DNA from: Pseudomonas batumici
GTDB lineage: Bacteria > Pseudomonadota > Gammaproteobacteria > Pseudomonadales > Pseudomonadaceae
DNA length: 64,000 nucleotides
Direction: 5' to 3'
Assembly: GCF_000820515.1 (NCBI RefSeq)
Contig: NZ_JXDG01000035.1
Location: forward strand, 62,001 to 126,000
Below are positions 30,313 through 40,000 of the stretch, in pieces; the stretch's first letter is position 1; each line of letters begins with the position of its first letter. Both the position numbers and the translations under genes were made by a program. The notes beneath the pieces are model-generated. The model ran no database searches and was not told the DNA's origin. It was given only the letters and a program-made list of their open reading frames with translations.

Positions 30313-31119
30313 TCAGATCGCCCTGAGGACCACGATGCCCGGGGTTTTCTTGACGTAATCCAGGAACGGCGAATCCACCACCTTGTGGTTGGCCTCGCGG
30401 GCGGAGGCGTTGCGCAGAACCGGGCCGTTGTCGGTCATGATGAAGATCCCGGTATGGGTGACGTCCAGCCCTTCGGCCGGGGTGTAGATGCCGATGTAGT
30501 CGCCGGTTTTCAGGTGGCTGACCACGCTGTCGTCGATCCACTCGCTGGGGATGTAGGTGATGACGCGCTTGACCGTGCCCACCGACGGGATGAGCGTGCC
30601 TGCGCCGTCCGGTTGCGCATTCAGGATCTTGGTGACGGTGGTGGCCCTGGGGCTGGCCTGCGTCGTCACGTCCCTGGCATTGAGGGGTTGGGTGTGCGCC
30701 CAGTCGGTGAAGAAGTGCCGGCGCTCGGCATAGCTGACCTTGCCCTCGGCGTAGCGCGTGCGCACCAGGTTTTCGACGAAGCGCGGCAGGCTGTCGGATT
30801 TGCGCAGGGCCTCGACGTAATCCAGGTAGGTAAAGCAATCCAGGCCGCGGAAGTCGATCACCAGCTTCTCCGGCGCGGTCGCCGAGCCGACCAGCATATG
30901 CGCCACATAGGGCGTGCCGAGGAAGTTGGCGGAGATGTTCTTGATCCGCTCGCCTTGCTCGCTGCCGGCGTGCTTGAGGACCCGGGTTTCGATGAACTCG
31001 ATCTTCTGGCGCGTGTAGTCGTCCAGCTTGACCTGGTCACCTGGGGGCGGCCGGGTGGTGAAACCACTCAGCGCCAGCATCAGGGGCAAGCCCGATACCA
31101 ACGCGACAATCTTGTTCAT
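30313..31119 (-). CDS. DUF1460 (N-acetylmuramoyl-L-alanine amidase-like) exported protein
   Basis: A 268-aa protein with an N-terminal signal-like segment (MNKIVALVSGLPLMLALSGF) and a papain-like DUF1460 domain. The probable nucleophile is Cys in FRGLDCFTYLDYVEAL and the His is in DVTHTGIFIM, the same arrangement as NlpC/P60-type cell-wall amidases. DUF1460 proteins of known structure cleave cell-wall peptides, so a periplasmic peptidoglycan-recycling or turnover role is likely. Monocistronic. Whether the signal is cleaved or lipidated is uncertain; no lipobox cysteine is seen. Confidence 0.82.
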   Translation of the reverse strand: MNKIVALVSGLPLMLALSGFTTRPPPGDQVKLDDYTRQKIEFIETRVLKHAGSEQGERIKNISANFLGTPYVAHMLVGSATAPEKLVIDFRGLDCFTYLDYVEALRKSDSLPRFVENLVRTRYAEGKVSYAERRHFFTDWAHTQPLNARDVTTQASPRATTVTKILNAQPDGAGTLIPSVGTVKRVITYIPSEWIDDSVVSHLKTGDYIGIYTPAEGLDVTHTGIFIMTDNGPVLRNASAREANHKVVDSPFLDYVKKTPGIVVLRAI

Positions 31120-31238
31120 TCGCTCTCCGGAGGGGCGCTTGTGCCCTTATCGGCACAAGCACTGGAGCGTCGATTTTACACCACTGTCGCGGGGACTCAA
31201 TAAAACCTCTCGCTGTGCCTTTTGGGGGGCGGGCGCCT

Positions 31239-32597
31239 TCAAGCGCCGACGATCAGCTCGATCCGGCAACCCGGCTGGGCATCACGCACCTCAAGGCTCA
31301 TGTCATGCAGCCGGGCCACCGCCGCCACCATGCTCAAGCCCAACCCGTTGCCCGCCGTATGCCGGCTGGATTCGGAGCGGTACAGCCGGCGGAACACCGC
31401 CTCGCGCTCGGCCTCGGGAATCCCCGGGCCATTGTCGACCACGCACAACCCGCTGTGGCCCGGGGTATCCAGCACCAGCACCTGCACCCGGCTGTGATCG
31501 GGGGAGAACTTGATGGCGTTGTCCAGCAGGTTGCAGGTGGCGTCGAACAGCAACTGCGCATCGCCGAAGATCAGGCAGGGCGCCGGCGAGCGGCTCAAGG
31601 TCAGCTCGATGCCACGCTCTTCGGCCAGCGGCTCGAAGAACTCGGCGGCGTCGGCGGCGATGCGGTTCAGGTCGATCTCGGCAAAGCTGCTGCGGCGGGC
31701 ACTGGCCTCGATCTCGGAAATCCGCAACAGGGCGCGGAAGGTCGACAGCAGGCCCTGGGCGTCCTCGATGGCGTTGTCGATGGCCAGCGCATATTCCTCT
31801 TCCCGCAGGTGACGCCGCCGGGCCCGCTCCAGGCCCGCGAGCAAGCGGGTGAGGGGGGTGCGCAGGTCGTGGGCGATATCGTCGCAGACGCCCTTGACCT
31901 CGCTCATCAGCCGCTCCAGTTCGTCGAGCATCTGGTTCACCACCGTGGCGATACGGTCGATATCGTCACGGTTGCCGCGGGTCGGCAGGCGTTCGTTGAG
32001 GTCGCCCTTGACGATGCGCTCGATGGCGCGGGTCAGTACATCCAGGCGGCGGCGCGCCGAGTAGCCCAGCCCGACCGCCCCGAGCAGTCCCACCAGCAGC
32101 AACAGCGCGCCGCCGGAGACCATCGCGTTGACCAGCAACTCGTCGAACTCGCGGATGTCATGGATATCCTGGGCCACCATCAGGGTCTGGCCATTGTCCA
32201 GGCGATGCATCATGAAGCGGATCGGCCGATCCTTTCTGCGGGTTTTTTCCCAGAAGAATTCGTTGGGCTTGTCATAGCCCTTGAAGGCCGGCATTTCACT
32301 GATCTCTCCGGCGATCAGCTTGCCCTGGGCATCGTAGAGACCATGGGGGACCCGACCGTCGATGTCCTGTTCGGCGTGCTTGCGGATTTCCGCCAGGCGC
32401 AGGTCGTCGGGTTGCGCGCTGCGGCTGTCGATCTGGCGATAGAGTGCCGTATCGACCTCGGCCATCAGGTAGCCGGCGGTCTGCCAATAGAGGTAGCCGA
32501 ACAGCGCCAGGAACGAGCAACTGAACAGCGCCAGGGACATCAGCGCCGTACGGAAACTGATGGTCCGGGGGATTTCACGCAGGTGAACGGAGAACAT
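31239..32597 (-). CDS. Sensor histidine kinase of a two-component system
   Basis: A 452-aa membrane kinase. TM1 lies at residues ~15-37, a periplasmic sensor ~38-165 and TM2 ~170-190. HAMP follows (RAIERIVKGDLNERLPTRG), then HisKA with the phospho-accepting His in DDIAHDLRTPLTRLL and HATPase with N-box LLDNAIKFSPD, G1 VVDNGPGIP and G2 GNGLGLSMV. Its start overlaps the response regulator's end by 23 bases, so they are co-translated. The signal is unknown; the sensor domain resembles that of metal- or envelope-stress kinases only in size. Confidence 0.92.
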   Translation of the reverse strand: MFSVHLREIPRTISFRTALMSLALFSCSFLALFGYLYWQTAGYLMAEVDTALYRQIDSRSAQPDDLRLAEIRKHAEQDIDGRVPHGLYDAQGKLIAGEISEMPAFKGYDKPNEFFWEKTRRKDRPIRFMMHRLDNGQTLMVAQDIHDIREFDELLVNAMVSGGALLLLVGLLGAVGLGYSARRRLDVLTRAIERIVKGDLNERLPTRGNRDDIDRIATVVNQMLDELERLMSEVKGVCDDIAHDLRTPLTRLLAGLERARRRHLREEEYALAIDNAIEDAQGLLSTFRALLRISEIEASARRSSFAEIDLNRIAADAAEFFEPLAEERGIELTLSRSPAPCLIFGDAQLLFDATCNLLDNAIKFSPDHSRVQVLVLDTPGHSGLCVVDNGPGIPEAEREAVFRRLYRSESSRHTAGNGLGLSMVAAVARLHDMSLEVRDAQPGCRIELIVGA

Positions 32598-33264
32598 AGC
32601 CGGCCCCGCGAATGGTATGGATCATCGGTTCCTCGCCTTCGCCATCGACCTTGCGACGCAGACGGCCCATGTGCACTTCGATGACATTGGTCCGTTCGTC
32701 ATAGGCGTAGTTCCACACGGCCTCGAACAGCATGGTCCGCGTCACCACCTGCTCGGCGTGCTGCACCAGGTATTCGAGCAGGGCGTATTCCCGGGGCAGC
32801 AGTTCGACCAGGCGTTCGCCGCGCTTGACGCTGCGCTTGAGCAGGTCCAGCTCCAGATTGCCGACGCGCAGGCGGTTGGCCCGCTCCTCGCTGGGGGCGA
32901 CCCGGCGGCGGCTCAGGGCATCGAGGCGGGCGGTCAGTTCGATGAATTCGAAGGGCTTGGTCAGGTAGTCGTCGCCGCCGGCCCGCAGGCCGCGAACCCG
33001 TTCGTCCAGCGCGCTGAGGGCACTGAGGATCAGCACCGGCGTGGCGATGCCCGAGGCGCGCAGGGCGGTGAGCATGCCCAGGCCGTCGAGGGCGCCGGGC
33101 AGCATGCGGTCCAGCACGATGACGTCGTAGCTGTCGCTGATGGCGCGCACCAGGCCGTCCCGGCCATTATCGACGTGGGTGACGTCGAAGCCGTGGTCTT
33201 GCAGGGCTGCTTCGATCTCCCGAGCAGTGGCGGGGTCGTCCTCGACGACCAGTACATGGGTCAT
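32575..33264 (-). CDS. OmpR-family response regulator
   Basis: A 229-aa regulator. The receiver domain (residues 1-120) has the acidic pair EDD at 8-10, the phospho-accepting Asp in VIVLDRMLPG and Lys in YLTKPFEF. The C-terminal winged helix ends with NVIEVHMGRLRRKVDGEGEEPMIHTIRGAGYVL. The start MTHVLVVEDD at 33264 is set by the receiver-domain N-terminus; an upstream extension is not conserved-looking. Cognate partner of the overlapping kinase downstream. Divergent from the orphan regulator at 33437. Confidence 0.93.
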   Translation of the reverse strand: MTHVLVVEDDPATAREIEAALQDHGFDVTHVDNGRDGLVRAISDSYDVIVLDRMLPGALDGLGMLTALRASGIATPVLILSALSALDERVRGLRAGGDDYLTKPFEFIELTARLDALSRRRVAPSEERANRLRVGNLELDLLKRSVKRGERLVELLPREYALLEYLVQHAEQVVTRTMLFEAVWNYAYDERTNVIEVHMGRLRRKVDGEGEEPMIHTIRGAGYVLRSPA

Positions 33265-33398
33265 GGGCACTTCGCAGGATGAGAGAGGATGGTAGTCTTG
33301 CACGGATCCCGGGTGAGCCAGGCTTGCCGGCCAATCGTGGTTTGCTTTTCGACCGGCATAGTGTGCCAAACCGGGTTTATCTGAAAGGTCGCGTCAAT

Positions 33399-33440
33399 AT
33401 GAAAAAAAGTTTAGCTGAGTCAGTGCGGAGCCGGTCTTGA
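33399..33440 (+). CDS. Possible 13-codon leader peptide overlapping the next start
   Basis: ATG at 33399 opens a frame MKKSLAESVRSRS whose TGA stop overlaps the TTG start of the response regulator (TTGA). An AAAGG lies upstream. Such overlap can couple translation of a weak start codon. It is supported only by geometry. Confidence 0.35.
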   Translation: MKKSLAESVRSRS

Positions 33441-34135
33441 GAATTCTGGTCATCGAGGATGACGCCCGGGCGGCCAGCTACCTGGTGCGTGGACTCAACG
33501 AAAGCGGGCATGTCGCCGATACCGTGGACGATGGCCGCAGTGGCCTGGACATGGCCCTGGAAGGGATCTACGACGCCTTGATCGTCGATCGCAAGCTGCC
33601 GGGGATGGACGGTCTCGCGCTGGTCCAGGCACTGCGGCGCCAGGGCCTGCGCACCCCGGTGCTGATGCTCAGTGCCCTGGACTCCACCGCCCAGCGGGTC
33701 GAAGGGTTGCGCGCCGGTTGCGACGATTACCTGGCCAAGCCCTATGCCTTCGTCGAGGTGCTCGCCCGGCTGGAGGCCTTGCAGCGTGGCCGTGACCCGG
33801 TGGCGGGGCTGTCGCGCACCTTGCGGGTGGGTAGCCTGCAACTGGACTGCGCCTCACGCACCGCGACCCGGGAAGGGCAGGTCATCGTCCTGCAGCAGCG
33901 CGAGTCGCTGATCCTGGAAAAGCTCATGCGCCACTGCGATGAGGTGGTGACCCGCGGCATGTTGCTGGAAAGTGCCTGGGACTATGACTTCGACCCCATC
34001 GACAACGTGATCGATAAACACATCTACCGGTTGCGGCGCAAACTGGACGCCGGCTTCAGCCACTCGCTGATCCAGACCGTGCCGGGGGTGGGTTACCGCC
34101 TGGTCCGGGACGACGAAGATCGTCTTGACCCTTGA
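33437..34135 (+). CDS. Orphan OmpR-family response regulator with TTG start
   Basis: A 232-aa regulator. The receiver has EDD (residues 7-9), phospho-acceptor Asp in ALIVDRKLPGMDG and Lys in YLAKPYAF. The winged helix ends IDKHIYRLRRKLDAGFSHSLIQTVPGVGYRLV. The only start that begins the conserved MRILVIEDD is TTG at 33437, with GGAG upstream. No kinase gene is adjacent. The next gene downstream, 259 bp away, begins an RND efflux operon in the same direction, so it may regulate that operon; the partner kinase could be the 31239 kinase or elsewhere. Confidence 0.88.
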   Translation: MRILVIEDDARAASYLVRGLNESGHVADTVDDGRSGLDMALEGIYDALIVDRKLPGMDGLALVQALRRQGLRTPVLMLSALDSTAQRVEGLRAGCDDYLAKPYAFVEVLARLEALQRGRDPVAGLSRTLRVGSLQLDCASRTATREGQVIVLQQRESLILEKLMRHCDEVVTRGMLLESAWDYDFDPIDNVIDKHIYRLRRKLDAGFSHSLIQTVPGVGYRLVRDDEDRLDP

Positions 34136-34163
34136 TGCGCAAGGGCGGTCAACGCTGCCCCCC

Positions 34164-34263
34164 TGTAGGAGCGAGCTTGCTCGCGATGGTAGTCCAGGCC
34201 CCGCGGGGCATCAGGTTCCTCGCGTTATCGTTGACGTCCATCGCCAGCAAGCTGGCTCCTACA
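34164..34263. repeat. REP/REPIN pair
   Basis: TGTAGGAGCGAGCTTGCTCG at the left and the inverted GCTGGCTCCTACA at the right form a large imperfect palindrome of about 100 bp, the form known as a REPIN. It lies between the orphan regulator and the efflux operon. Confidence 0.8.
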
Positions 34264-34291
34264 AGGGACCGCGTTCGCATGACGGTTACCT

Positions 34292-34304
34292 AAACTAAAA
34301 TTTA
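34292..34304. promoter_or_regulatory. Possible operator before the RND efflux operon
   Basis: The sequence around 34295-34305 reads CTAAAATTTAG, a perfect 11-base palindrome in an otherwise GC-rich region, about 90 bp before the first efflux gene. A related TTTAGCT string occurs before the orphan regulator (33410 area). Regulatory meaning is a guess. Confidence 0.3.
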
Positions 34305-34394
34305 GCTTTGGAGGAACGGGACGCCAGCCTCTGCCTGATAGCTTCGGAACCTGATCGATGGCTCTGCCACACAGGTTCTGGAGATACCCCGTAG

Positions 34395-35834
34395 ATGTTG
34401 TTCACGCCCAGATTCGAGGCTTTTCATCCACCCCATGCCCCGGGCCGACTGTTTCGCGCCCTGGCCCTGGCCGGCTTGACGCTGCTGGGCGGCTGCTCGC
34501 TGGTGCCGGGCTACCAGACACCGGCCTTGCCCCTGGCCCCGCAGTGGTCGGCCAAGGATCCGTCCGCGACCTCGGCCGATGCCGCAGGCGGGGCCTGGTG
34601 GCGTGAGTTCCACAGCACCGAGCTCGATGGCCTGATTGCCTGTGGCCTGAACGATAACTACACGCTCAAGGCCGCCGTGAGCCGGGTCGACCAGGCCCGG
34701 GCCATCGCCCAGGTGGCCGGGGCCGGGCAATACCCCAACCTGTCCCTGGGCGGCAACTACCAGCGCCAGAACAACTACGGCACCACGAAAAAATCCAGCG
34801 TCTTCGCCCAGGCCACCTACGAGGTGGACTTCTGGGGCAAGCAGCGGGCCACGGCCGATGCCTCCCAGGCCCTGGCCAACGCCAGCCAGTTCGATGCCCA
34901 GACCCTGCGCATGACCCTCGGCGCGAGCATCGCCGACACCTATTTCCAGGTGCTCTCGCTGCAGGAGCGCGTACGCCTGGCCCAGTCCATCGCCGCCGAC
35001 GCCAGCCAGGTCCTCGACCTGGTGCAGGTGCAGGCCAGCCAGGGCGCGGTGTCGAACCTGGAAGTCGAACAACAGCGCAATGCCCAGCAAACCTTCCAGG
35101 CCGCCGTGCCGCTGTTGCAGCAGCAACTCGACGCGGCGCTGTACCAACTGGCGATCCTGGTCGGCGCGCCGCCTGAAGGCTTCAAGGTGCAGCAGGCCGG
35201 GCTCGACGCGCTCCAGGTGCCGCAACCCAAGGTCGGCCTGCCGGTCGGCCTGGTGCGTCAGCGTCCGGATATCCAGGCCGCCGAGGCCCGCCTGATCTCC
35301 GCCAATTTCGACGTCGGCGTGGCCCGGGCGGCGTTCCTGCCCAACCTCTCGCTGGATCTGCTGGGCGGTATCGACACCCTGGCCGGCGGGCATATCTGGA
35401 GCATCGTCGGCAGCCTGGCCCAGCCGGTGTTCAGCGGCGGGCAACTGACCGGGCAACTGCATGCGGACCAGGCCCATGTGCAGGAACTGACCGCCAGCTA
35501 TCGCGAATCCATCATCGAAGCCCTGCGCGACGTGGAAACCCAGCTCAGTGCCGCGCGGCAACTGGACCAGGCCTATACCCTGAACCAGTCCGCCGTCGAC
35601 TCGGCCCGCGAGGCCGCGCGCCTGGCCCAGGTCCGCTACCGGCTCGGCTCCACCGATTTCCAGACGCTGCTGGTGGTCGAGCGCACCCAGTACCAGGCCG
35701 AAGACAGCCTGTTGCAGGTCCGCCTCCAGCATCTGCAGGCCGCCGTCGGTCTGTTCCGCGCCATCGGCGGCGATTTCGGCGCGCCGACCCTGGCCGCCAC
35801 ACCTTCTTCCCCTTCTCAGGTCCCTCAGTCATGA
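34395..35834 (+). CDS. RND efflux outer-membrane lipoprotein (OprM/NodT family)
   Basis: A 479-aa TolC-like outer-membrane factor. The N-terminus carries a lipoprotein signal with lipobox LLGGC near residue 36, followed by two OEP repeat domains of long helices and beta strands (SLGGNYQRQNNYG ... YEVDFWGKQRATADAS in the first). Forms the exit duct of a tripartite pump. Its stop overlaps the adaptor start by 4 bases. A start at 34395 gives a long, basic pre-signal segment; a later start is possible but none has a better ribosome site. Confidence 0.9.
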   Translation: MLFTPRFEAFHPPHAPGRLFRALALAGLTLLGGCSLVPGYQTPALPLAPQWSAKDPSATSADAAGGAWWREFHSTELDGLIACGLNDNYTLKAAVSRVDQARAIAQVAGAGQYPNLSLGGNYQRQNNYGTTKKSSVFAQATYEVDFWGKQRATADASQALANASQFDAQTLRMTLGASIADTYFQVLSLQERVRLAQSIAADASQVLDLVQVQASQGAVSNLEVEQQRNAQQTFQAAVPLLQQQLDAALYQLAILVGAPPEGFKVQQAGLDALQVPQPKVGLPVGLVRQRPDIQAAEARLISANFDVGVARAAFLPNLSLDLLGGIDTLAGGHIWSIVGSLAQPVFSGGQLTGQLHADQAHVQELTASYRESIIEALRDVETQLSAARQLDQAYTLNQSAVDSAREAARLAQVRYRLGSTDFQTLLVVERTQYQAEDSLLQVRLQHLQAAVGLFRAIGGDFGAPTLAATPSSPSQVPQS

Positions 35835-37036
35835 AGCACTTACCCCAGGCGCTCTCCCAACACCGTCGTCTGCGCCTCGGCCTGCTGGTCGTGGCCATGC
35901 TCGGCGCCTCGTTGTTGATCAAGGCCCAATGGATCGACCGCGCCCAGGCGGCACCGGCAGCCCCCGCCGACAGCGCCATCCCGGTGGTGATGCAGGCGGC
36001 CGGGCAAAAGGACCTGCCAATCTGGATCGACGCCATCGGCAATGTCCAGCCGCTGAACACCGTCAACGTGCGGGTACGGGTCGACGGTGAGCTGCAGAAA
36101 GTCCTGTTCAGCGAAGGCCAGATGGTCAGCGCCGGCAGTCAGTTGGCCCAGATCGATCCACGGGTTTATCAGGCCCAGGTGGCCCAGGCCCAGGCCCTGG
36201 TCAGCAAGGACCAGGCTCAGCTGGCCAACTTGAGGGTCAACCTCGACCGGGCCACCAAGCTGGCGGCGGCCAAGGCCGGCCCGACCCAGGACGTCGACAC
36301 CTACCGGGCCCAGCTAGCGGCCCAACAGGCCACGGTCCAGGCCGATCAGGCGGCGCTGGACAATGCCCGGCTGCAACTGGCCTTCACCCGGATCGACGCA
36401 CCCTTCACCGGCCGTACCGGGCAACGCCTGCTGGACGTCGGTTCGATTGTCCACGGTGCCGACGCCACGGGCCTCGTGACCCTGACGCAGATGGACCCGA
36501 TCTCGGTGGCCTTTTCGGTGTCCCAGGACGACCTGGCGCGGATCCTCAAGGAAAACGCCGTGGCGCCCCTGCAGGTGTTCGCCATGAGCCGCGACGGCCA
36601 TCAGCAGTTGGCCAGCGGCTACCTGAGTTTCATCGACAGCCAGGTGATCGCCGCCAGCGGGCAGATCCAGCTCAAGGCGCAATTTCACAATGCCGGCCAG
36701 CAACTCTGGCCAGGCCAACTGGTGGGCGCGCGCCTGCTGGTGAACACCCAGAAGGCCGCCACCGTGGTGCCGGCCAACGCCGTGCAGCAGGGGCAGAAGG
36801 GCGACTTCGTCTACGTGGTCAATGCCGACCAGCGGGTCGAACCGCGGCAGGTCACGGCGGCGACAGTGGTCGACGGCCAACAGTGGATCAAGGACGGCCT
36901 GGCGCCGGGTGAAATGGTGGTGGTCCAGGGCCAGTCGCGGATCGCCCCCGGGCTCAAGGTCAAGCCGGTGGGCCTGGACTCGGCCCCGGCCGCTCCTGAG
37001 CTGGCGTCGACCGCCGGTGCCGGAGGCAAGCCATGA
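35831..37036 (+). CDS. RND efflux periplasmic adaptor (membrane fusion protein)
   Basis: A 401-aa MFP of the MdtA type. An N-terminal membrane anchor (LGLLVVAMLGASLLIKAQW) precedes the beta-barrel/lipoyl region VNVRVRVDGELQKVLFSEGQMVSAGSQLAQIDPR. A helical hairpin rich in Ala and Gln and the barrel segment FTRIDAPFTGRTGQRLLDVGSIV follow. It links the pump to the outer-membrane factor in the periplasm. Four-base overlaps on both sides show tight translational coupling. Confidence 0.93.
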   Translation: MKHLPQALSQHRRLRLGLLVVAMLGASLLIKAQWIDRAQAAPAAPADSAIPVVMQAAGQKDLPIWIDAIGNVQPLNTVNVRVRVDGELQKVLFSEGQMVSAGSQLAQIDPRVYQAQVAQAQALVSKDQAQLANLRVNLDRATKLAAAKAGPTQDVDTYRAQLAAQQATVQADQAALDNARLQLAFTRIDAPFTGRTGQRLLDVGSIVHGADATGLVTLTQMDPISVAFSVSQDDLARILKENAVAPLQVFAMSRDGHQQLASGYLSFIDSQVIAASGQIQLKAQFHNAGQQLWPGQLVGARLLVNTQKAATVVPANAVQQGQKGDFVYVVNADQRVEPRQVTAATVVDGQQWIKDGLAPGEMVVVQGQSRIAPGLKVKPVGLDSAPAAPELASTAGAGGKP

Positions 37037-40000
37037 ACCTGCTCGCCGGTCTGATCCAGCGCCGCACCGGCCTGTGCCTGCTGGCCCTGGGCATGATGCT
37101 GCTGGGCATCGTCGCCTATTTCCAACTGCCGGTGGCGCCGTTGCCGACGGTGGACTTTCCCACCATCCAGGTCACCGCCAAGCTCTCCGGGGCCAGCGCC
37201 GAAACCATGGCGACCTCGGTGGCGACACCGCTGGAGCGCGCCTTCGCGGCGGTGCCGCAGGTCACCTCGATGACCTCCTCGAGCTCCTCGGGCAAGACCC
37301 AGATCGTCCTGCAGTTCGACCTGTCGCGCAATATCGACGGCGCGGCCCAGGACGTGCAGACGGCGATCAACACCGCCAGTGCCACCTTGCCGAAAACCAT
37401 GACCAGTGCGCCGACCTTCAACAAGGTCAACCCGGCGGAGTTCACCGTGCTGTCTCTGGCGTTGACCTCGCCGACGCGGACCTTGCCGGAGCTGGACCGC
37501 TACGCCGACAACTACCTGGCCCAGCGCCTGTCGCAGATGCCGGGTGTCGGCCTGGTGGATTTCCATGGCGAGCAGAAGCCGGCGGTGCGCATCCAGATCG
37601 ACCCGGATGCCCTGGCGGCGCGCGGCCTGACCCTGGAAGAGGTGCGTAGCATCGTCGGCCTCAGCACCCTGGATCAACCCAAGGGCAACCTCAACGGCGA
37701 GTACCGCTCGCTGACCCTCGATGCCACCGACCAACTGCTCGACCCCAAGGGCTATCGCGAGATGGTGGTGGCCTACAAGGCCGGGGTGCCGATCAAGCTC
37801 GGCGACCTCGGCCGCGTCATCGACGGCGCCGAGGACACCCAGCAGGCCGCGGGAATCGACGGCCAGCCGACGGTCATCGTCGACATCCACAAGCAGCCGG
37901 GCTTCAACGTGCTGTCGACCATCGCCAACATCAAGGCCAGCCTGCCGAACCTGACCGCGTCCTTGCCCCGGGACGTTCAGGTCCAGGTGGTCGGCGACCG
38001 GACCCAGACCATCAACGCCTCGGTCAACGACGTGCAGTTCACCTTGCTGCTGTCCATCGCCCTGGTGGTGGTGGTGATCTTCGTGTTCCTGCGCAAGGCC
38101 ACCGCGACCCTGATCCCGACCTTGACCATCCCGCTGTCGCTGGTGGCGACCTTTGCGGTGATGTACCTGCTGGGCTACAGCCTGGACAACCTGTCGATCA
38201 TGGGCCTGGCGATTGCCGTCGGCTTCGTGGTGGACGATGCCATCGTGGTGATGGAAAACATCGTCCGCCACCTGGAGATGGGCAAGTCACGGATCCAGGC
38301 GGCGGTGGACGGTTTGCGCGAGGTGGGGTTCACCATTGTCTCGATGACCGTGTCGCTGATCGCGGTGTTCCTGCCGATCCTGTTGATGGGCGGCATCGTC
38401 GGACGGCTGATGCGTGAGTTCGCGGTCACGGTCAGCGTGGCGATCCTGATGTCCGGCATCGTCTCCCTGACGGTGACGCCGATGTTGTGCGCCTGGTTGC
38501 TCAAGCCGGAACACGACTCGCGTCCGAGCCGTTTCGGCGATGCCTGCGAGGCGGTCTACAACCGGATCCACGAGGGCTATCGGCGCAGCCTGGAGTGGGT
38601 GCTCGATCACCAGCGCCTGACCCTGGCGGTGGCGGTGGCCACGTTCGTCGCCACGGCCATGCTCTACCTGTACATCCCCAAGGGCTTTTTCCCGCAGCAG
38701 GACACCGGCCTGGTCCAGGGCGTCGCCGAAGCCGCCTCGGACATTTCCCCGGTTGCCATGCGCCAGCAGGTCGCCCGCCTGGCCGACATCGTCAGCGCCG
38801 ACCCGGCGGTGGCCAAGGTGTATTTCTGGATCGGCCCCAACCCGACGGTCAGCCAGGGCAAGGTGATGGTCAACCTCAAGCCGTTCGACCAGCGCAGCGC
38901 CAGCGCCCAGCAGGTGATCGCGCGGTTGCAGCCGGCGCTGGACAAGGTGCAGGGCATCAAGCTGTTCCTGCAGGCCAACCAGGATATCCAGATCGGCGGC
39001 CGGGCCAGCAAGACCCAGTACCAGTACACCCTGCAGGACCCGGACAGCCAGGAGCTGGACCATTGGAGCGGGGTGTTGCTCGAGCGCCTCAAGCAGTTGC
39101 CGCAGTTGCGCAACGTGACGTCCGACCAGCAGCGCGCCGCGCCCCAGGCCACCCTGGTGATCGACCGGCCATCGGCGGCGCGCCTGGGGGTCAACGTGCA
39201 GGCGATCGACGATGTGCTCTATGACGCCTTCGGCCAGCGCCAGGTCGCGACCATGTTCACCCAGCTGGACCAGAACCACGTCATTCTCGAACTCGATCCG
39301 CACTGGCAGATGTCCATCGAGACCCTCAAGCACCTGTACGTGCGTTCGACGACCGGGGCGATGGTGCCGCTGGACATGCTGGCGAGTATCCGCAACGAGC
39401 TGGCGCCGATCATCATCAACCACCAGGGCGTGTTCCCGGCCATTACCCTGTCGTTCGACCTGGCTCCCGGCCAGGCCCTGAGCGATGCGGTCAATGCCAT
39501 CGAGAAGGCTTCGCTGGCGGTGGGCCTGCCCGACACCGTGTCGGGGAGTTTCCAGGGCACCGCCCAGGCGTTCAAGGACTCGCTCAAGTCGCAACCCTGG
39601 CTGATCCTGGCGGCGATCCTGACGGTCTATATCGTCCTCGGGGTGCTGTATGAAAACGCCATCCACCCGCTGACGATCATTTCCACCTTGCCTTCGGCCG
39701 GCTTCGGCGCCTTGCTGGCGTTGATCATCTGCGGGCAGGACCTGTCGGTGCTGGGCATGATCGGGATCATCCTGCTGATCGGGATCGTCAAGAAGAACGC
39801 GATCATGATCGTCGACTTCACCCTGGAGGCCGAGCGCGGCGGCATGGCGCCGCGGGAGGCGGTGCATGAGGCCTGCCTGCTGCGCCTGCGACCGATCCTG
39901 ATGACGTCGCTGGCGGCGTTGCTCGGTGCCGTGCCACTGGCGTTTGGCCACGGCGCGGGCTCGGAATTGCGCCAGCCCCTGGGGATCGCGATTGTCGGTG

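Noticed and set aside
31215..32684. 489-codon plus-strand frame across the histidine kinase
   Set aside because: Antisense to a kinase with intact H, N, G1 and G2 boxes; composition rich in Gln, His and Ala as in shadow frames.
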